From positions 1 through 31,126 of the forward strand of contig JADGJG010000209.1 in NCBI GenBank assembly GCA_027596195.1: 31,126 nt of DNA, in the 5' to 3' direction. A program made the position numbers and the translations under genes. This document shows, piece by piece, positions 8,618-21,386 of the stretch. Origin of the DNA: Podochytrium sp. JEL0797. Its lineage: Eukaryota > Chytridiomycota > Chytridiomycetes > Chytridiales > Chytriomycetaceae. The notes below the pieces were generated by a model that saw nothing but the letters and a program-made list of their open reading frames with translations, ran no database searches and was not told the DNA's origin. Positions within the stretch are counted from its first letter, which is position 1, and every line of letters begins with the position of its first letter.

Positions 8618-10920
8618 TTACGCAATGTTCTGTGGCTCGAGTTCTGAAAAAAAGTGTGAGTCAAGTTAGAAGGGTGAGGAAATTAAAACGCACAGGCGCT
8701 GCACTCACTCGTCATGTAGTGCTTGATCTTGTCACAACGGCTCTTCTCTCTGCACACATGGCACCACCTCTTGTCCTCAATCCACACAGCAACCCGCCTG
8801 ACTCCAAACGAATCGAGCATGTGGCTCTTGGAAACACTCTTGCTCAACGTGCCTCGGTTTCCAGAAATCTTGAGAATTTGCAACACTTGCGAAGGGTCGA
8901 GGATTTGGCCTTCGTTCAAAAACGACAGAATGTGCAGTATAATCTCGGACGGGAGGTGGACAATGGTGGTTGGCTGCGAGGCGAGTTCACGCTCGTCTTC
9001 TGAACTCGCACTGCTGTTGCTGCAAGAGTCCCACAACTCCTCGTCACTACTGTCCATCAGATTTCCGGAGCTTGAGCCCGGAGGATACGTCCTTGAACTG
9101 ACCATTTCGTGCTCGAACGGCGAAGCGGTAGACGTTCTCGGGTTCATCATCGTCTCGACGCTTTTGTTGAAGTAGTACGACGGGCTGAGAGCGAGTGAAG
9201 TGTCATAGTTGAATCCCAATCGCGCCAGAAGCTCCTCCGTCGCGTCGTCATACTCCACAGCAGGAGTATACTTTGTACGCGCAATCGCGACTGGAGCCAC
9301 CGGAGGTGCCACCATCTGTGGCATCTTTTCCTTCCTCCTCAAGCGACGCACATCCACCGGCGTCAACATTCTCCCCGCCAACAAAGGCCTCGCCGCCACC
9401 AGCATCTCCATGGCGAGAATCTCAGCAAGCCGTGACTTGGCCTCTTTGGACCCCTTCTTGGCCGCTTTCATGTAATTGCTCCTCGCCCCGGCAATGCTAC
9501 GGGCCCCATGGACGCCAATTCCCGCGTCAAAACACACGGCGACACTCAGAATGGACAACAAGTGGCCTTGCTCGCTGGCCATACGAAACCACATGAGCGA
9601 CACGCTGTCATCGCGGAGCACGCCGAATCCGTCATGGTAGCAACGCGCGAGGTTGTACATGGCGTGAGGGTGTCCATTTCCCGCGGCAGTTTTGTAGTAT
9701 TGGACTGCCTTTTCGGGGCATTGAGCCACGCCGACGCCTTGTTCGTAAAAGATACCGAGAACGTTTTGGGCGTTCACGCTTCCAAAGACGGAGGCGCGGA
9801 CGTACCACTCGTATGCTGGGTAAAAAAAGGAGCAAGCGTTATTACATGCCTTCAAAAGCAGTGCTGCGCATCAAACACAGACAAAAACAAAACAACGAAC
9901 CTTGGCGTGAATCTTCATCCACAGCGATTCCTCTCTCAAAGAGCGTCCCAATGTTGTAAATGGCTGCCGCATCTTTGCGTTCTGCAGCACGAATATACCA
10001 GCGTAGTCCAAGAGTTGGGGTTTTGGTCGTCCCATGACCCTCCGTATATAGATTCCCCAACATGTTCATTGCGCCTGGATGCCCTTGAACCGCCGCGCGA
10101 TGGCACCAAATATACGAGCTCGTGTTGTTTTTGGACGCACCGATTCCGTTGTAATGACACAGTCCAAGACAAAACTGCGCTGCCGGGTGGTGGTTGAGAG
10201 CCATAACGTGGAGCCACGACAGGCTTGAGCTCGGCGGAAGAGCCGCTTCTGGGCCGGAACTTGACAGTTTCGACAGAGTGTTGAGGCGGTTGCGGTACAT
10301 TTCTGCAATCGTTTGGTTGATTTTGATGGATGGCCGCCCATGCATCTTGAGGAATGCCAACCGGGCTTGCGCAAAGGTGCAGTTCATGCCAGCCGCGAGG
10401 GTGTAGAGCCTGCATTCATATCAGATATACGTTCAAATCCAATGTTTTGAATACATTATCCTTACCTTTCCGCTTTCGAAAAGTCTGCTTCGGCCATGCC
10501 ACCCATCGCAAACTCGTTGAAAAACGCCACGACCGACACGGCAATTGGCAGTCGCTTGTACGGCGAGATGTAACTCGCCTTATCAAACAGCTCCAACGCC
10601 CGGCTCTCAATGCGCTCAATTTCCTCGTCCGTCAGATTCTCCGATGAGTCAAGCGCCGCAGCATTCTTGGTAAGCTGCGCCACTAAGTTGCTTGTAACGA
10701 GACACGACCGGGTGTCCGCAGAAGGGTCTGGCAGTCCGACAGGTTCCATGATCAGGAGGGTGGCGTCGGTGGCTTGGTCAAAGGAAAGTCGAGGTGCGCC
10801 GTTTCGGCTCTTGGACAAGACGATGGTAGCTTGTACGAACTGGGCGATGGAGCGGAAGCGGCGGAAGGCGGGGGAATGGCGACCGAGGTCGGATGCAGGT
10901 TGCTTCCGCACGGTGTCCAT
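8618..10920 (-). CDS. Sel1-like repeat protein with C-terminal F-box and Cys motif
   Basis: Exons: 10466-10920, 9901-10409, 8709-9815 and 8618-8643, giving 698 residues. Several Sel1-type TPR-like repeats run from about residue 230 to 450, e.g. AAQFCLGLCHYNGIGASKN, GAMNMLGNLYTEGHGT, AAIYNIGTLFERGIAVD, NAQNVLGIFYEQGVGVAQ and HAMYNLARCYHDGFGV. A Ser/acidic linker (565-600) precedes an F-box-like segment, LPSEIILHILSFL (609-621), and a C-terminal Cys cluster, WCHVCREKSRC (672-682). Fungal proteins with Sel1 repeats are usually scaffolds; substrate selection for an SCF ligase is my inference. The last intron (8644-8708, GTGAGT..TTTCAG with CTAAC branch) can be read through, giving a different 8-residue end and a stop at 8683. 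It is convergent with centrin (75 bp) and divergent from ALKBH6. Confidence 0.85.
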
Positions 10921-11236
10921 TTCTTGTCTGGATTCGCGGTGATTCTCGCTCAGATACGGTGAAACAGGGAGAGAAATCTGGCGAAAAAAAGTGAATCTCT
11001 CGCGGTGAGTCAGAGAATTATCAGAGCACCAAAATCAAAGATAATCAAAATGAACTGAGATTTAACTGAGGGAGAGCGTTTAAGGAATGTGGCATTGTGG
11101 TCGTTTTTGAACGAAAAACAACAGCGCGAAACCTAAACAAGCATATCAACAAACTCTCCTCTGGTTTTATGGATGCTTCTTGGTTCCCTGGTTAGTTCTT
11201 GAGTTGCGGGTTGCAAGAACAACAAAACAAAACAAA
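10921..11236. promoter_or_regulatory. Divergent intergenic region, Sel1 gene / ALKBH6
   Basis: 316 bp between divergent starts. It is AT-rich near the middle, and an A/C-rich leader (AACAAAACAAAACAAA) runs into the ALKBH6 ATG. I see no ORF, repeat or RNA gene in it. Confidence 0.45.
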
Positions 11237-12019
11237 ATGATATCCAAAACACCACCACTCACAGTTACCCCCGTTCCGCCCACGTTCACGTACATTCCCG
11301 ACTTCATCACTATCGAAGAGGAGCAGAGGCTTCTGGCCAAGGTTGCCTCCGCTCCGCTGCCGAAGTGGACCTCGCTCAAGAACCGTCGGCTTCAAAATTG
11401 GGGATCGACACCTATTGCCGCCAAGGGAAACACCGCCCTCAAGGAGCGCATGCCCGACTGGCTCGAGTCTCTGGCCGCCCGCATTTGTACCGAGAATCCA
11501 ATGGCCTTTCGCTTCGGGGAAGCTCAGCAGCTGGTTCCAAATCACTGCTTGGTCAACGAATACAACCCAGGCCAAGGGATCATGCCGCATCTCGACGGGC
11601 CCGCATACAAACCCACTGTTGCAACTGTTTCCTTGGGAGAATACACGGTGCTCGAATTCTTCAAACGTCGCAATTTGGACGATTCCATGACCGACTCGAT
11701 GGACGCGAATGATAGTGACCCTGACGATGTCGACGAGTCCCCAAAGCGCAGAAAACCCGACTTTCGTTTTTTGATCCAGCGACGCAGTCTGGTGATCCTT
11801 CAAGACGAAATGTACGAATGCTTTCTGCATGGAATTGCCGAAAACAGCGAAGACGAGGTTTCGGCAATCACAATCAACAACTGGAGCAAAACCGGGCTCG
11901 ATGGTCTTGCCAAGAAGGACGGATCTGTCATTTTGAAGAGAATCGAAACGCGCGTGAGTTTAACATTTCGCGTCGCTGCGAAAGTTTCGAAGTTGAATCT
12001 GTTTGGCAAGAAACGCTGA
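11237..12019 (+). CDS. ALKBH6: AlkB homologue 6 (2-oxoglutarate/Fe(II) dioxygenase)
   Basis: Intronless, 260 residues. Member of the AlkB family of Fe(II)/2-oxoglutarate dioxygenases that oxidatively demethylate nucleic acids; the substrate of the ALKBH6 branch is less settled. Visible hallmarks are YIPDFITIEEEQRLL at the start, KWTSLKNRRLQNWG, LVNEYNPGQGIMPHLDGPAY (iron ligands H118 and D120), VSLGEYTVLEF, RSLVIL, FLHGI (third ligand H198) and TRVSLTFR (2-oxoglutarate-binding arginines, R239/R245). An Asp/Ser-rich insertion lies at about 148-175. The first in-frame ATG is 11237; the frame is open upstream but without ATG. Its stop is only 38 bp from the stop of the convergent gene. Confidence 0.92.
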   Translation: MISKTPPLTVTPVPPTFTYIPDFITIEEEQRLLAKVASAPLPKWTSLKNRRLQNWGSTPIAAKGNTALKERMPDWLESLAARICTENPMAFRFGEAQQLVPNHCLVNEYNPGQGIMPHLDGPAYKPTVATVSLGEYTVLEFFKRRNLDDSMTDSMDANDSDPDDVDESPKRRKPDFRFLIQRRSLVILQDEMYECFLHGIAENSEDEVSAITINNWSKTGLDGLAKKDGSVILKRIETRVSLTFRVAAKVSKLNLFGKKR

Positions 12020-12021
12020 AG

Positions 12022-12024
<3 letters not shown>

Positions 12025-12052
<28 letters not shown>
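12025..12052. repeat. (AT)n microsatellite between convergent stop codons
   Basis: About 13-14 uninterrupted AT units start 5 bp after the ALKBH6 stop and end 5 bp before the stop of the convergent gene. They fill almost the whole 38-bp gap, so they lie in both 3' UTRs. Confidence 0.9.
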
Positions 12053-12057
12053 CATTG

Positions 12058-13656
12058 TTATTTTGAGTGGGCTGCTGTTGAAGGCCGCTGCATTGCGAGT
12101 TTTTGCGTTTCATAAACCGACAAGCGAGCTTCGTTCGCAACTCTCTTGCCTTTCCTCCGTCGAAAGCACCAAAAGCAACCCAACAAATCATTCAGCACAT
12201 CTTGCTCATATTGCTCCTCTGGCGCCACCTTTTTCTGATTCCTCATTTCGGCGCGTTTCCTCGTGCTCGCTAGAGCTGCCATATCGCGATCTGCCTGTGC
12301 CTGCGCCTTCAATTTCTCCATTCGCAAACTGGCGGTTTTGATGACAATTGACAAGGGCACTTCTTTGGGTTTTGTCTCCACCATGTCCAGAGGAATTTGC
12401 ATGAGATTCGGGTCCGACATCAAGTTGATGGCCAACTGTGTGCGTTTCTTTAAGTTGTTGATTCCCCAAAAAGCCCATTTCCTACCTTTTCTTCCAAACT
12501 TTTAATAACATCCAATTCCGCCGGAGTGGGGGGAACAATCGGGACATGCCAGTGCTTGTGGATATGATGCTTGGCCTCGAAACTCGTCTCGCCCAGAGAC
12601 AACACCTTTTTTGATTATTTTTTAACGCACAGAGGTAAAAGAAGGAATAAACGGTCGTACCCGGTCCCGCATCTCGGAATTTGTCTCTGTTGGAAGCTGG
12701 TCGGGAGCTGGAGGATCAAATTCTGATTCAACGTCGAATCGATCTGAATCAACTTTGAGATGTTCAGGATTGTCTTCTTTGAGTTCCGCTTCTGCAACTG
12801 GTTTGCCAATCGTTTGCGGCATCATGGTATAATCTCCAGTCGGAATCGGTCCCTTCGCATGGACTATGGGTTCTAATTTCCTGACACGCGGAAGCTGCAA
12901 CGGATTGCTCAAAGCAACAGGTGGTTTGATTGCATCCCATTTTTTGTCCAAATCCGCTGGCTTGACCTCCACAAGTTCAGATTGAAGACTCTGCGGTAAA
13001 TTATCCTGCTCCTTAACTTCCTCAATCGATTTGTTTGGACTTTGGCGACCTCCACTGACGTTTGATTCCCTACCCAGAGAGTTTCTCCTCTGTACTTCTT
13101 CTTCCCCAACGCGTTTTGATGTCCTGCCCGATCTCGGACGCGATTGGGGATCCTCAACATCCTCAATTGATTTGGCTGGAGTTTTGCGGATTTCGCGACC
13201 TCCGCTGGAACCTCGCGGTTCCTCAACTTTAGAATCCTTGCCCAGAGAGTCTCTCCTCTGAACTTCTTCTTCTCCAACGCGTTTTGAGGAGCGGTCAGAA
13301 GTGGAAGATCTCCGCTGTTGCTTGACTTTCTCGCCTTCACCTTCGTCCAACGCAATTTTTCTGGGTGATGGTTGCTGACTGCCTGACCTCGCACGCGATT
13401 CGGGATCCGAAAACTGTCTCGCAATCGGCTGTGGAGGAGAAGTTGTTCTTGGCATGGTGAAATCTGGAGATCTAGCGTCGCGACAGGATCGCGGCCGCCG
13501 ATCCATACCGCGTTTTTTTTGCTGTTTTTCGAGCAGATCGAGCTGATTTTGCATTTTGAGAAGTTCATCTTTGGTTGTTGAGGAAGGTGGGGCTCGTTGC
13601 GGGAATGGGGCGATCGGCTGCTGGGCGGATCGCGATTTGCGCTGCGTGTCGGGCAT
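12058..13656 (-). CDS. Unrecognised charged, largely disordered protein with internal duplication
   Basis: Exons: 12661-13656, 12486-12605 and 12058-12435 (phase-0 introns GTACGA..AAAAAG and GTAGGA..CACACAG), giving 497 residues. I do not recognise a domain. Residues 1-30 are Pro/Ser-rich; 28-50 may form a short coiled coil (DELLKMQNQLDLLEKQQKK). Residues 60-215 are Arg/Ser/Glu-rich and contain two related blocks at about 124-168 and 180-214, each with KRVGEEEVQRR, an S-L-G-(K/R) phrase, GGR and KSIE(D/E)V. The more conserved-looking C-terminal part (about 225-497) has KHHIHKHWHVPIVPPTPAEL, a helical ALASTRKRAEMRNQKK stretch and a Cys/Trp patch (LGCFWCFRRRKGKR). No membrane segment or signal peptide. 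The ATG is the first in frame. It could be a cytoskeletal or flagellar accessory protein, but nothing in the sequence proves it. Confidence 0.75.
13015..13290 (-). repeat. Internal coding duplication (two ~110-135 bp units)
   Basis: Two imperfect copies, at about 13152-13287 and 13015-13119 on the minus strand, encode KRVGEEEVQRR(D/N)SLG followed by GGR and KSIE(D/E)V. They are related at the DNA level as well: both contain an AACGCGTTTTGA-like stretch and a (T/C)CTCCTCTG(T/A)ACTTCTTCTTC stretch on the plus strand. Confidence 0.65.
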
Positions 13657-13951
13657 GAAAAATGTAAATTTTCCGAAAAACTCAAGGAGAGTGCGAAAGA
13701 GGAGACTCTCTCCTTCTTTTTAAGCGGTTCGATGTAGTGTAGTTTTTGAGTGCCTACTAATTGATTTAAAAATGTGAAACACAAGACGGAAAAATGAAAA
13801 TGAGGGATGGAAATCACTTCTCAGCGATTTAAGGGAGGAAAGGAATCGGGTATCGAGTCTTATCTGATCACTTGAGATTGCAGAGAATGGCGGGAAATTT
13901 GTTGGAATTTTCTGTCACATTTTCTCAACCTTTCGTCAGGGCCCCTACAGA
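13657..13951. promoter_or_regulatory. Divergent intergenic region, charged protein / F-box-LRR gene
   Basis: 295 bp between divergent ATGs. A pyrimidine/purine-biased stretch (GAGAGTGCGAAAGAGGAGAC) lies near 13690. No recognisable element beyond that. Confidence 0.35.
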
Positions 13952-16078
13952 ATGCAGTCGGAAAGCCTCATTCTGCACATCTCCAGCCCCTCGAATGCAG
14001 ATTCCGACATCACCCGAAAGCCAGAATCCGTCGGCGAGCTCGTCTCAAATCTGTCCGAACGTGAGTCATACGACGACGACGAGTCAGCATTCTGCCTCGC
14101 CATGGAGTCACAAGCGGCCGAGTTCACACTGCCAACAAGATTCTGGTATTCCTTGGCCACCCTTCTTGCTACAAGCCGCCGCAGCTTTGCAGGCCCTGTC
14201 AATCGCCATTCCTTAGCCACCCCGATTCATCATCGTCAGAAACCGGTTCGGCTTCCGATGGAAGTTATTCTCTATCTGTCAACTTATGTCGATGAATCGC
14301 AACGATTCGAGCTGTATTCGATGTTGTGTCTGAACTCAAGGTATTCCTTTCGATCTCCGCTTCCCAAAATTATGACTAATGGCGAAAAACAGCTGGAATG
14401 CAGCCATCACGGGCAAGTTTTGGAAAACGGTGCATATCACAAACAGTATGGCGTGGAAACAGCTCGAAAGATCCTGCTTGGATTCAATCAAACCGCACTT
14501 TCATTCCTACGCAGCCATCATCCAAACTCTCGAGCTCTCCAACATTTCAGTCCCGATATCAGCCACCAGTTGGATCGCTTTGATTCAATCGTGCTCAAAG
14601 CTGGAGACCTTGATTTTGGATTGTGTGTTTGTGGAGCCCTGCATGGAGTCGGACTTCATGTCGCTGGATCAAGAACCCCAAATCATTTCTGCGCCAAACT
14701 CCCCCACCTGTTCAACGAGATATTCAACATTCAGTCGAATCAGCCAGTCCGAACCAGCGACCCCATATCCATACCAATCCTCCGAGTCAGAAAACGACGA
14801 AAGACCGTGTTGGAGTTCATTGAAAAGCTTCAAATCTCTTGGTCCCCAGACCTCCACATCAACTCTCTCCTCGCCGTCGCGTTCCATGCAAGAAATCTCA
14901 CCCACGTGTCTTTGGCCGGAATCCACACTCTCGTGGAACAAGACTTGTGCAGGGTCCTCTCGTTTCTGCCGGACCTGCGCACACTCCAGCTAGGCGATTT
15001 AAGATCCACCCGCGCCGCATTCTCAAGCTCGAGAGAACTGGGCTCCTTTCGAGGAACCCTGCTTGCCCTCGAACTGGCCAATTCGAACAAAAACCTCGTC
15101 TCCCTCGATTTGAACGGCATGATGAGTCTAAGCTCTCCCGCACTCGCAGGCCTCGTGATCGTCCCGCCACCCGACAACTCGGATCCCCAACAACCTCAAC
15201 ACCCAACCGTTTCAGAATCCCGAACCGCGCGACTCACCCACCTCGGACTCCACAGCTCCACCAGTCACATGGACGACGCGACCCTCCATGCAGTCCTCAC
15301 GAACCCTCTCTCCATCTCCAACATCACCTCTTTCGCAATCTCAGAGTCCCACACGCTCTCGGACGCGAGTTTTGTCGGCATCATGCGCGCCTTGAGTCCC
15401 ACTGTTCGCGTGTTGGATCTCGGACCCGGTTTGAACCTCCACGAACTCGCTATCGCGTCGATTGGACAGTTGTGTCTCGGGTTACAGTCTCTCACGTGTG
15501 TGGGGATGGCCAAGTGTGTTGAAGTCGGTGTCTTTGTTGGCGCCCCGTTTGAGAAGTTGGAAACGCTGGTGCTCAGAGATATGTGTAGTATGACGGAAGT
15601 TCGACAGCTGGTAGCTCCTGATAGGAATACAAGCGGTTGGAAGAGAATGATGGATTCGGTTGTAGGAGTGGACGATGAGTTTTTCGACGCGTTGGTGCCT
15701 GAAGAAGAGCCCGGGTTTACCCAGGACATGGGAGTGCAAGCAAACCAGGCGGACATCAATGCTGAATTGATGGCAGTTCAAGCGGGACTCGTGCTTCCCG
15801 ATGCGAACTTGCCAGTTGTGATTGGGTGTACCGCCCTCAAACACTTACGCATAGAGGGGTGTCCGAGGTTGGCAGGACATGCTGTGGCCAAGATTATTTC
15901 AGCTCTGGACCATACTTTGGAAACAGCTGCGATTTCGGCCTCGGCGATCGATTGGCAGAGTCGTGTGGTGGGTTATCCACTTTTTTCTGATTTTCGTATA
16001 CCCACGACCCCGCTGATTCTTTTCACCCAGAAACTGATTGGCATCTTTCCTTCAATCAAGTTTATGGAAACAAAGTGA
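13952..16078 (+). CDS. F-box/LRR protein (frame change near 14.6-14.85 kb unresolved)
   Basis: Exon 1 is 13952-14340, intron 14341-14392 (GTATTC..AAACAG), then exon sequence to 16078. The F-box is PVRLPMEVILYLSTYVDES..LYSMLCLNSSWNAAIT; LRR units follow (ALIQSCSKLETLILDC, NLTHVSLAGI, LPDLRTLQLGDL, NLVSLDLNGMMSLSS, TVRVLDLGPGLN, LQSLTCVGM, KLETLVLRDM, LKHLRIEGCPRL). Probably an SCF ubiquitin-ligase substrate adaptor. The F-box exon enters frame 3 (14393 to about 14840), but the LRRs from about 14860 are in frame 2. Two explanations fit: one base missing near 14832 (SLKSFK then ISWSPDL would join; about 691 residues), or an unusually long intron, 14623-14849 (GTGTGT..CCCCAG), joining LILD to LHINSLL. 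An ORF reading straight through exon 1 and the first intron is a shadow. Confidence 0.75.
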   Translation: MQSESLILHISSPSNADSDITRKPESVGELVSNLSERESYDDDESAFCLAMESQAAEFTLPTRFWYSLATLLATSRRSFAGPVNRHSLATPIHHRQKPVRLPMEVILYLSTYVDESQRFELYSMLCLNSRYSFRSPLPKIMTNGEKQLECSHHGQVLENGAYHKQYGVETARKILLGFNQTALSFLRSHHPNSRALQHFSPDISHQLDRFDSIVLKAGDLDFGLCVCGALHGVGLHVAGSRTPNHFCAKLPHLFNEIFNIQSNQPVRTSDPISIPILRVRKRRKTVLEFIEKLQISWSPDLHINSLLAVAFHARNLTHVSLAGIHTLVEQDLCRVLSFLPDLRTLQLGDLRSTRAAFSSSRELGSFRGTLLALELANSNKNLVSLDLNGMMSLSSPALAGLVIVPPPDNSDPQQPQHPTVSESRTARLTHLGLHSSTSHMDDATLHAVLTNPLSISNITSFAISESHTLSDASFVGIMRALSPTVRVLDLGPGLNLHELAIASIGQLCLGLQSLTCVGMAKCVEVGVFVGAPFEKLETLVLRDMCSMTEVRQLVAPDRNTSGWKRMMDSVVGVDDEFFDALVPEEEPGFTQDMGVQANQADINAELMAVQAGLVLPDANLPVVIGCTALKHLRIEGCPRLAGHAVAKIISALDHTLETAAISASAIDWQSRVVGYPLFSDFRIPTTPLILFTQKLIGIFPSIKFMETK

Positions 16079-16433
16079 TGCAGTAGCACCAGATGACCCG
16101 TGCGTGGGTGTTTTTGCGTCAGAATTTTTTTTCCCACTTATTATGGAGTCGAGGAGGAAGAAGGAATAAGGGAAATAAGATGTGTTCTGCATTCATTCAC
16201 TGGTCCATTTCCATCGTTCCTTCGCCATCATGTTCGTGAAGGGACGTTTTTCACCGACACGTCCAGCGACTCGCTTCTACCCGTTAGACGGCAGCACTTC
16301 CACTACTCAAAAAAGAATTCCTTTCTCCAGGACCGTGAAAGATAAAATCTATAAAGTGAACGAAAAACGATAATAAAAGAAACAGCCCAACCCCCCCCCC
16401 CCTTCTCACTAGTGCACAATCTCATGCCCCGCC
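16079..16433. other. Convergent intergenic region with a small ORF
   Basis: 355 bp between the stops of the F-box/LRR gene and the DYRK gene. It contains a 47-codon ORF on the plus strand (16230-16373) and a run of 12 C at 16391-16402. No RNA gene is visible. The region also serves as both 3' UTRs. Confidence 0.5.
16391..16402. repeat. poly-C tract
   Basis: A run of 12 C just 3' of the DYRK coding end. Its length is prone to sequencing slippage. Confidence 0.8.
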
Positions 16434-19740
<3,307 letters not shown>

Positions 19741-19833
19741 TTTGACATTGGGCGTGGTCTTGTCGGGTTTGAGGATGCTGTAGAAGGGGTGAGTGAGAGT
19801 GATGTGATTGGGTGGGATGGGATGGATCACGGA

Positions 19834-19934
19834 GATGCCTAGCGACGCCTAGCACATGCCTAGCTAATGTGTAGCTAGTAATGCATAGCAATGCATAGCA
19901 GATGCCTGGCATCGCCTAGGGATGCCTGGCAACG
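19834..19934. repeat. Cluster of imperfect 9-bp direct repeats (ATGCCTAGC-like)
   Basis: About nine units matching roughly (A)(T/C)GC(C/A)T(A/G)G(C/G), spaced 9-14 bp apart, including two perfect tandem copies of ATGCATAGCA at 19881-19900. They lie about 100-195 bp upstream of the DYRK ATG. Confidence 0.75.
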
Positions 19935-20199
19935 CACACACACACTCATAGCTCACTCGCTCGCCCACTCACCCACTGCCTGCGGCCTGACTAGCGCGCT
20001 TCACTCCCAGGAGAAGTGGCGCCAGCGACGGCGGCGTGTCTGTCCATGCGTCGCTGGCAGCCTCTGCGCCGCGCGCATTCCCGCTGCCGTTCAAGTCGAC
20101 ACTCAGAGTCGAGTGGCTGCCCGCCCGCGACGCCCGGTTGCGCGACCGCGCGAGGAGCAGTGCTGCCTCGCTGCCGATCGTCTCTTTGCCCTCCATCAA

Positions 20200-20218
20200 G
20201 TGTGTGTGTGTGTGTGTG
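20200..20218. repeat. (TG)n microsatellite
   Basis: Nine or so uninterrupted TG units in the gap between RPB3 and the DYRK gene. Confidence 0.85.
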
Positions 20219-20349
20219 CGGTGGAGGGTTTCGTTTCGGATCGCAAATTGGATGGCGGTTCAAAAATTTTGCGACCGCCAGACACCTCGTCTGGACCTGT
20301 CCGTGTTATTCCTGTTATTTTGGCATGAATATTTAATTAAACGAGAATA

Positions 20350-21386
20350 TCAGTTTTGCCACTTCATCTTCTGCAAAAATCCCAACACCTGCACAACCTT
20401 GGTCTGAATCAAATTCAGCCCCTTCTCCACAATCTCTTTGGCCTCCATCACACCGGTACTCTCGACTGTGAAATAGAACCGATCCGGCTTCGCATTATAA
20501 TCAAACGCATCATCCGCCCCACCCTCCTCCTCCTCCACCCCATTCGGTCCCACCGGCCACTCCTTCTTGGCATCCAACTCAACCCAATACGTCGTGTGCC
20601 GCAACTTGTTGTGCGGGTCATACTCGAACGCAATCGCTGCCACAGGGGACCACTTGGCGTGTTCTTTGGCGGTACCCTTTTTCGCCACACATTGCATCCG
20701 CACTTCCTGGCCTTTACGCAGCCGTACAATCACGACACCCGTGTCTTCATCTGAGCTGAAATAGGGTGTCACGCGCGGGTTCGAGGAGACGAGGTCGCGG
20801 GCCGTCACGTCGCGGTTTTCTTCGGATTCGCAGCGCACGTTGAGGTTGAGAATCACGGAGCAGTTTTCGCAGTACCTAAGGGAGGGTTGGGAGTGGGAGT
20901 GGGAGTTCGAGGTAGGATGGAGGATATGTGTGAGTTGTGTTGCGTGGTTCCTTTGCGTGAATTGCGTGTGCGCGGTTCGCATCCCAGCAAAACAACAAAA
21001 ACAAACGGACTCGCCAGACTCACTCTGTGCAGTTGCAGTCTCGGGTATACAAGAGACCCTGGATGTCATTTGACATCAAAGGAAGCAGTCCAAGACGGTG
21101 CGACAGCATTTCATCGACGAGTACGGACTGGAACCAACGAGCGAGAGCCACATCATCAGCTCACACCACACACATCCCCACTAATACACCACCAACTCAC
21201 ACTATTGTTCTCAATATTGACCAAATCAATCGCCATTGTAGGAACCTCGGCAATCATGATTCGGCGCAGCGAGTTGGCCACGGCCAAGTCGCAGTTGGAC
21301 AGCACGAACGTGAGACTCCGTGCCGTGGCGTCCATGCTGCGGATGTCGACCTGAGGGCCGCGGGCGTCGCCCATCGAGGAGTTCAT
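20350..21386 (-). CDS. RPB3: DNA-directed RNA polymerase II subunit RPB3
   Basis: Core Pol II subunit that dimerises with RPB11 to nucleate assembly (alpha-like). Exons: 21201-21386, 21024-21127 and 20350-20875, giving 271 residues, normal for the family. N-terminal alpha-like motif: [30 protein letters not shown]. Then [16 protein letters not shown] and the zinc-binding cluster CNCTEYCENC (four Cys), which is split by the second intron. Next come VTARDL and [23 protein letters not shown] (first 20 of it typical: KWSPV follows), AIAFEYDP and the C-terminal helix that packs against RPB11. The 148-nt second intron is long for this window. The ATG 21386 is preferred over a second Met four codons on. 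Confidence 0.95.

Larger units (their letters stand above)
19741..20349. promoter_or_regulatory. DYRK upstream region with 9-bp repeat cluster and GC-rich block
   Basis: 609 bp between the DYRK start and the end of RPB3 (both minus strand). It holds, in order: about 90 bp open in the DYRK frame but without ATG; a cluster of imperfect ATGCCTAGC-like repeats (about 19834-19934); a short CA run; a GC-rich block (about 19980-20190) unlike the neighbouring AT-rich spacers; a TG microsatellite; and an AT-rich end. Several overlapping ORFs in the GC-rich block look like composition artefacts. Confidence 0.5.

Noticed and set aside
13952..16078. Single uninterrupted 708-codon ORF as the F-box/LRR protein
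   Set aside because: Its middle part (about 14341-14850) reads through the intron and does not continue the F-box. The other frame there shows F-box and LRR sequence.
19741..20340. Overlapping ORFs in the GC-rich block upstream of the DYRK gene
   Set aside because: They occur in several frames on both strands, lack domains and reflect base composition.
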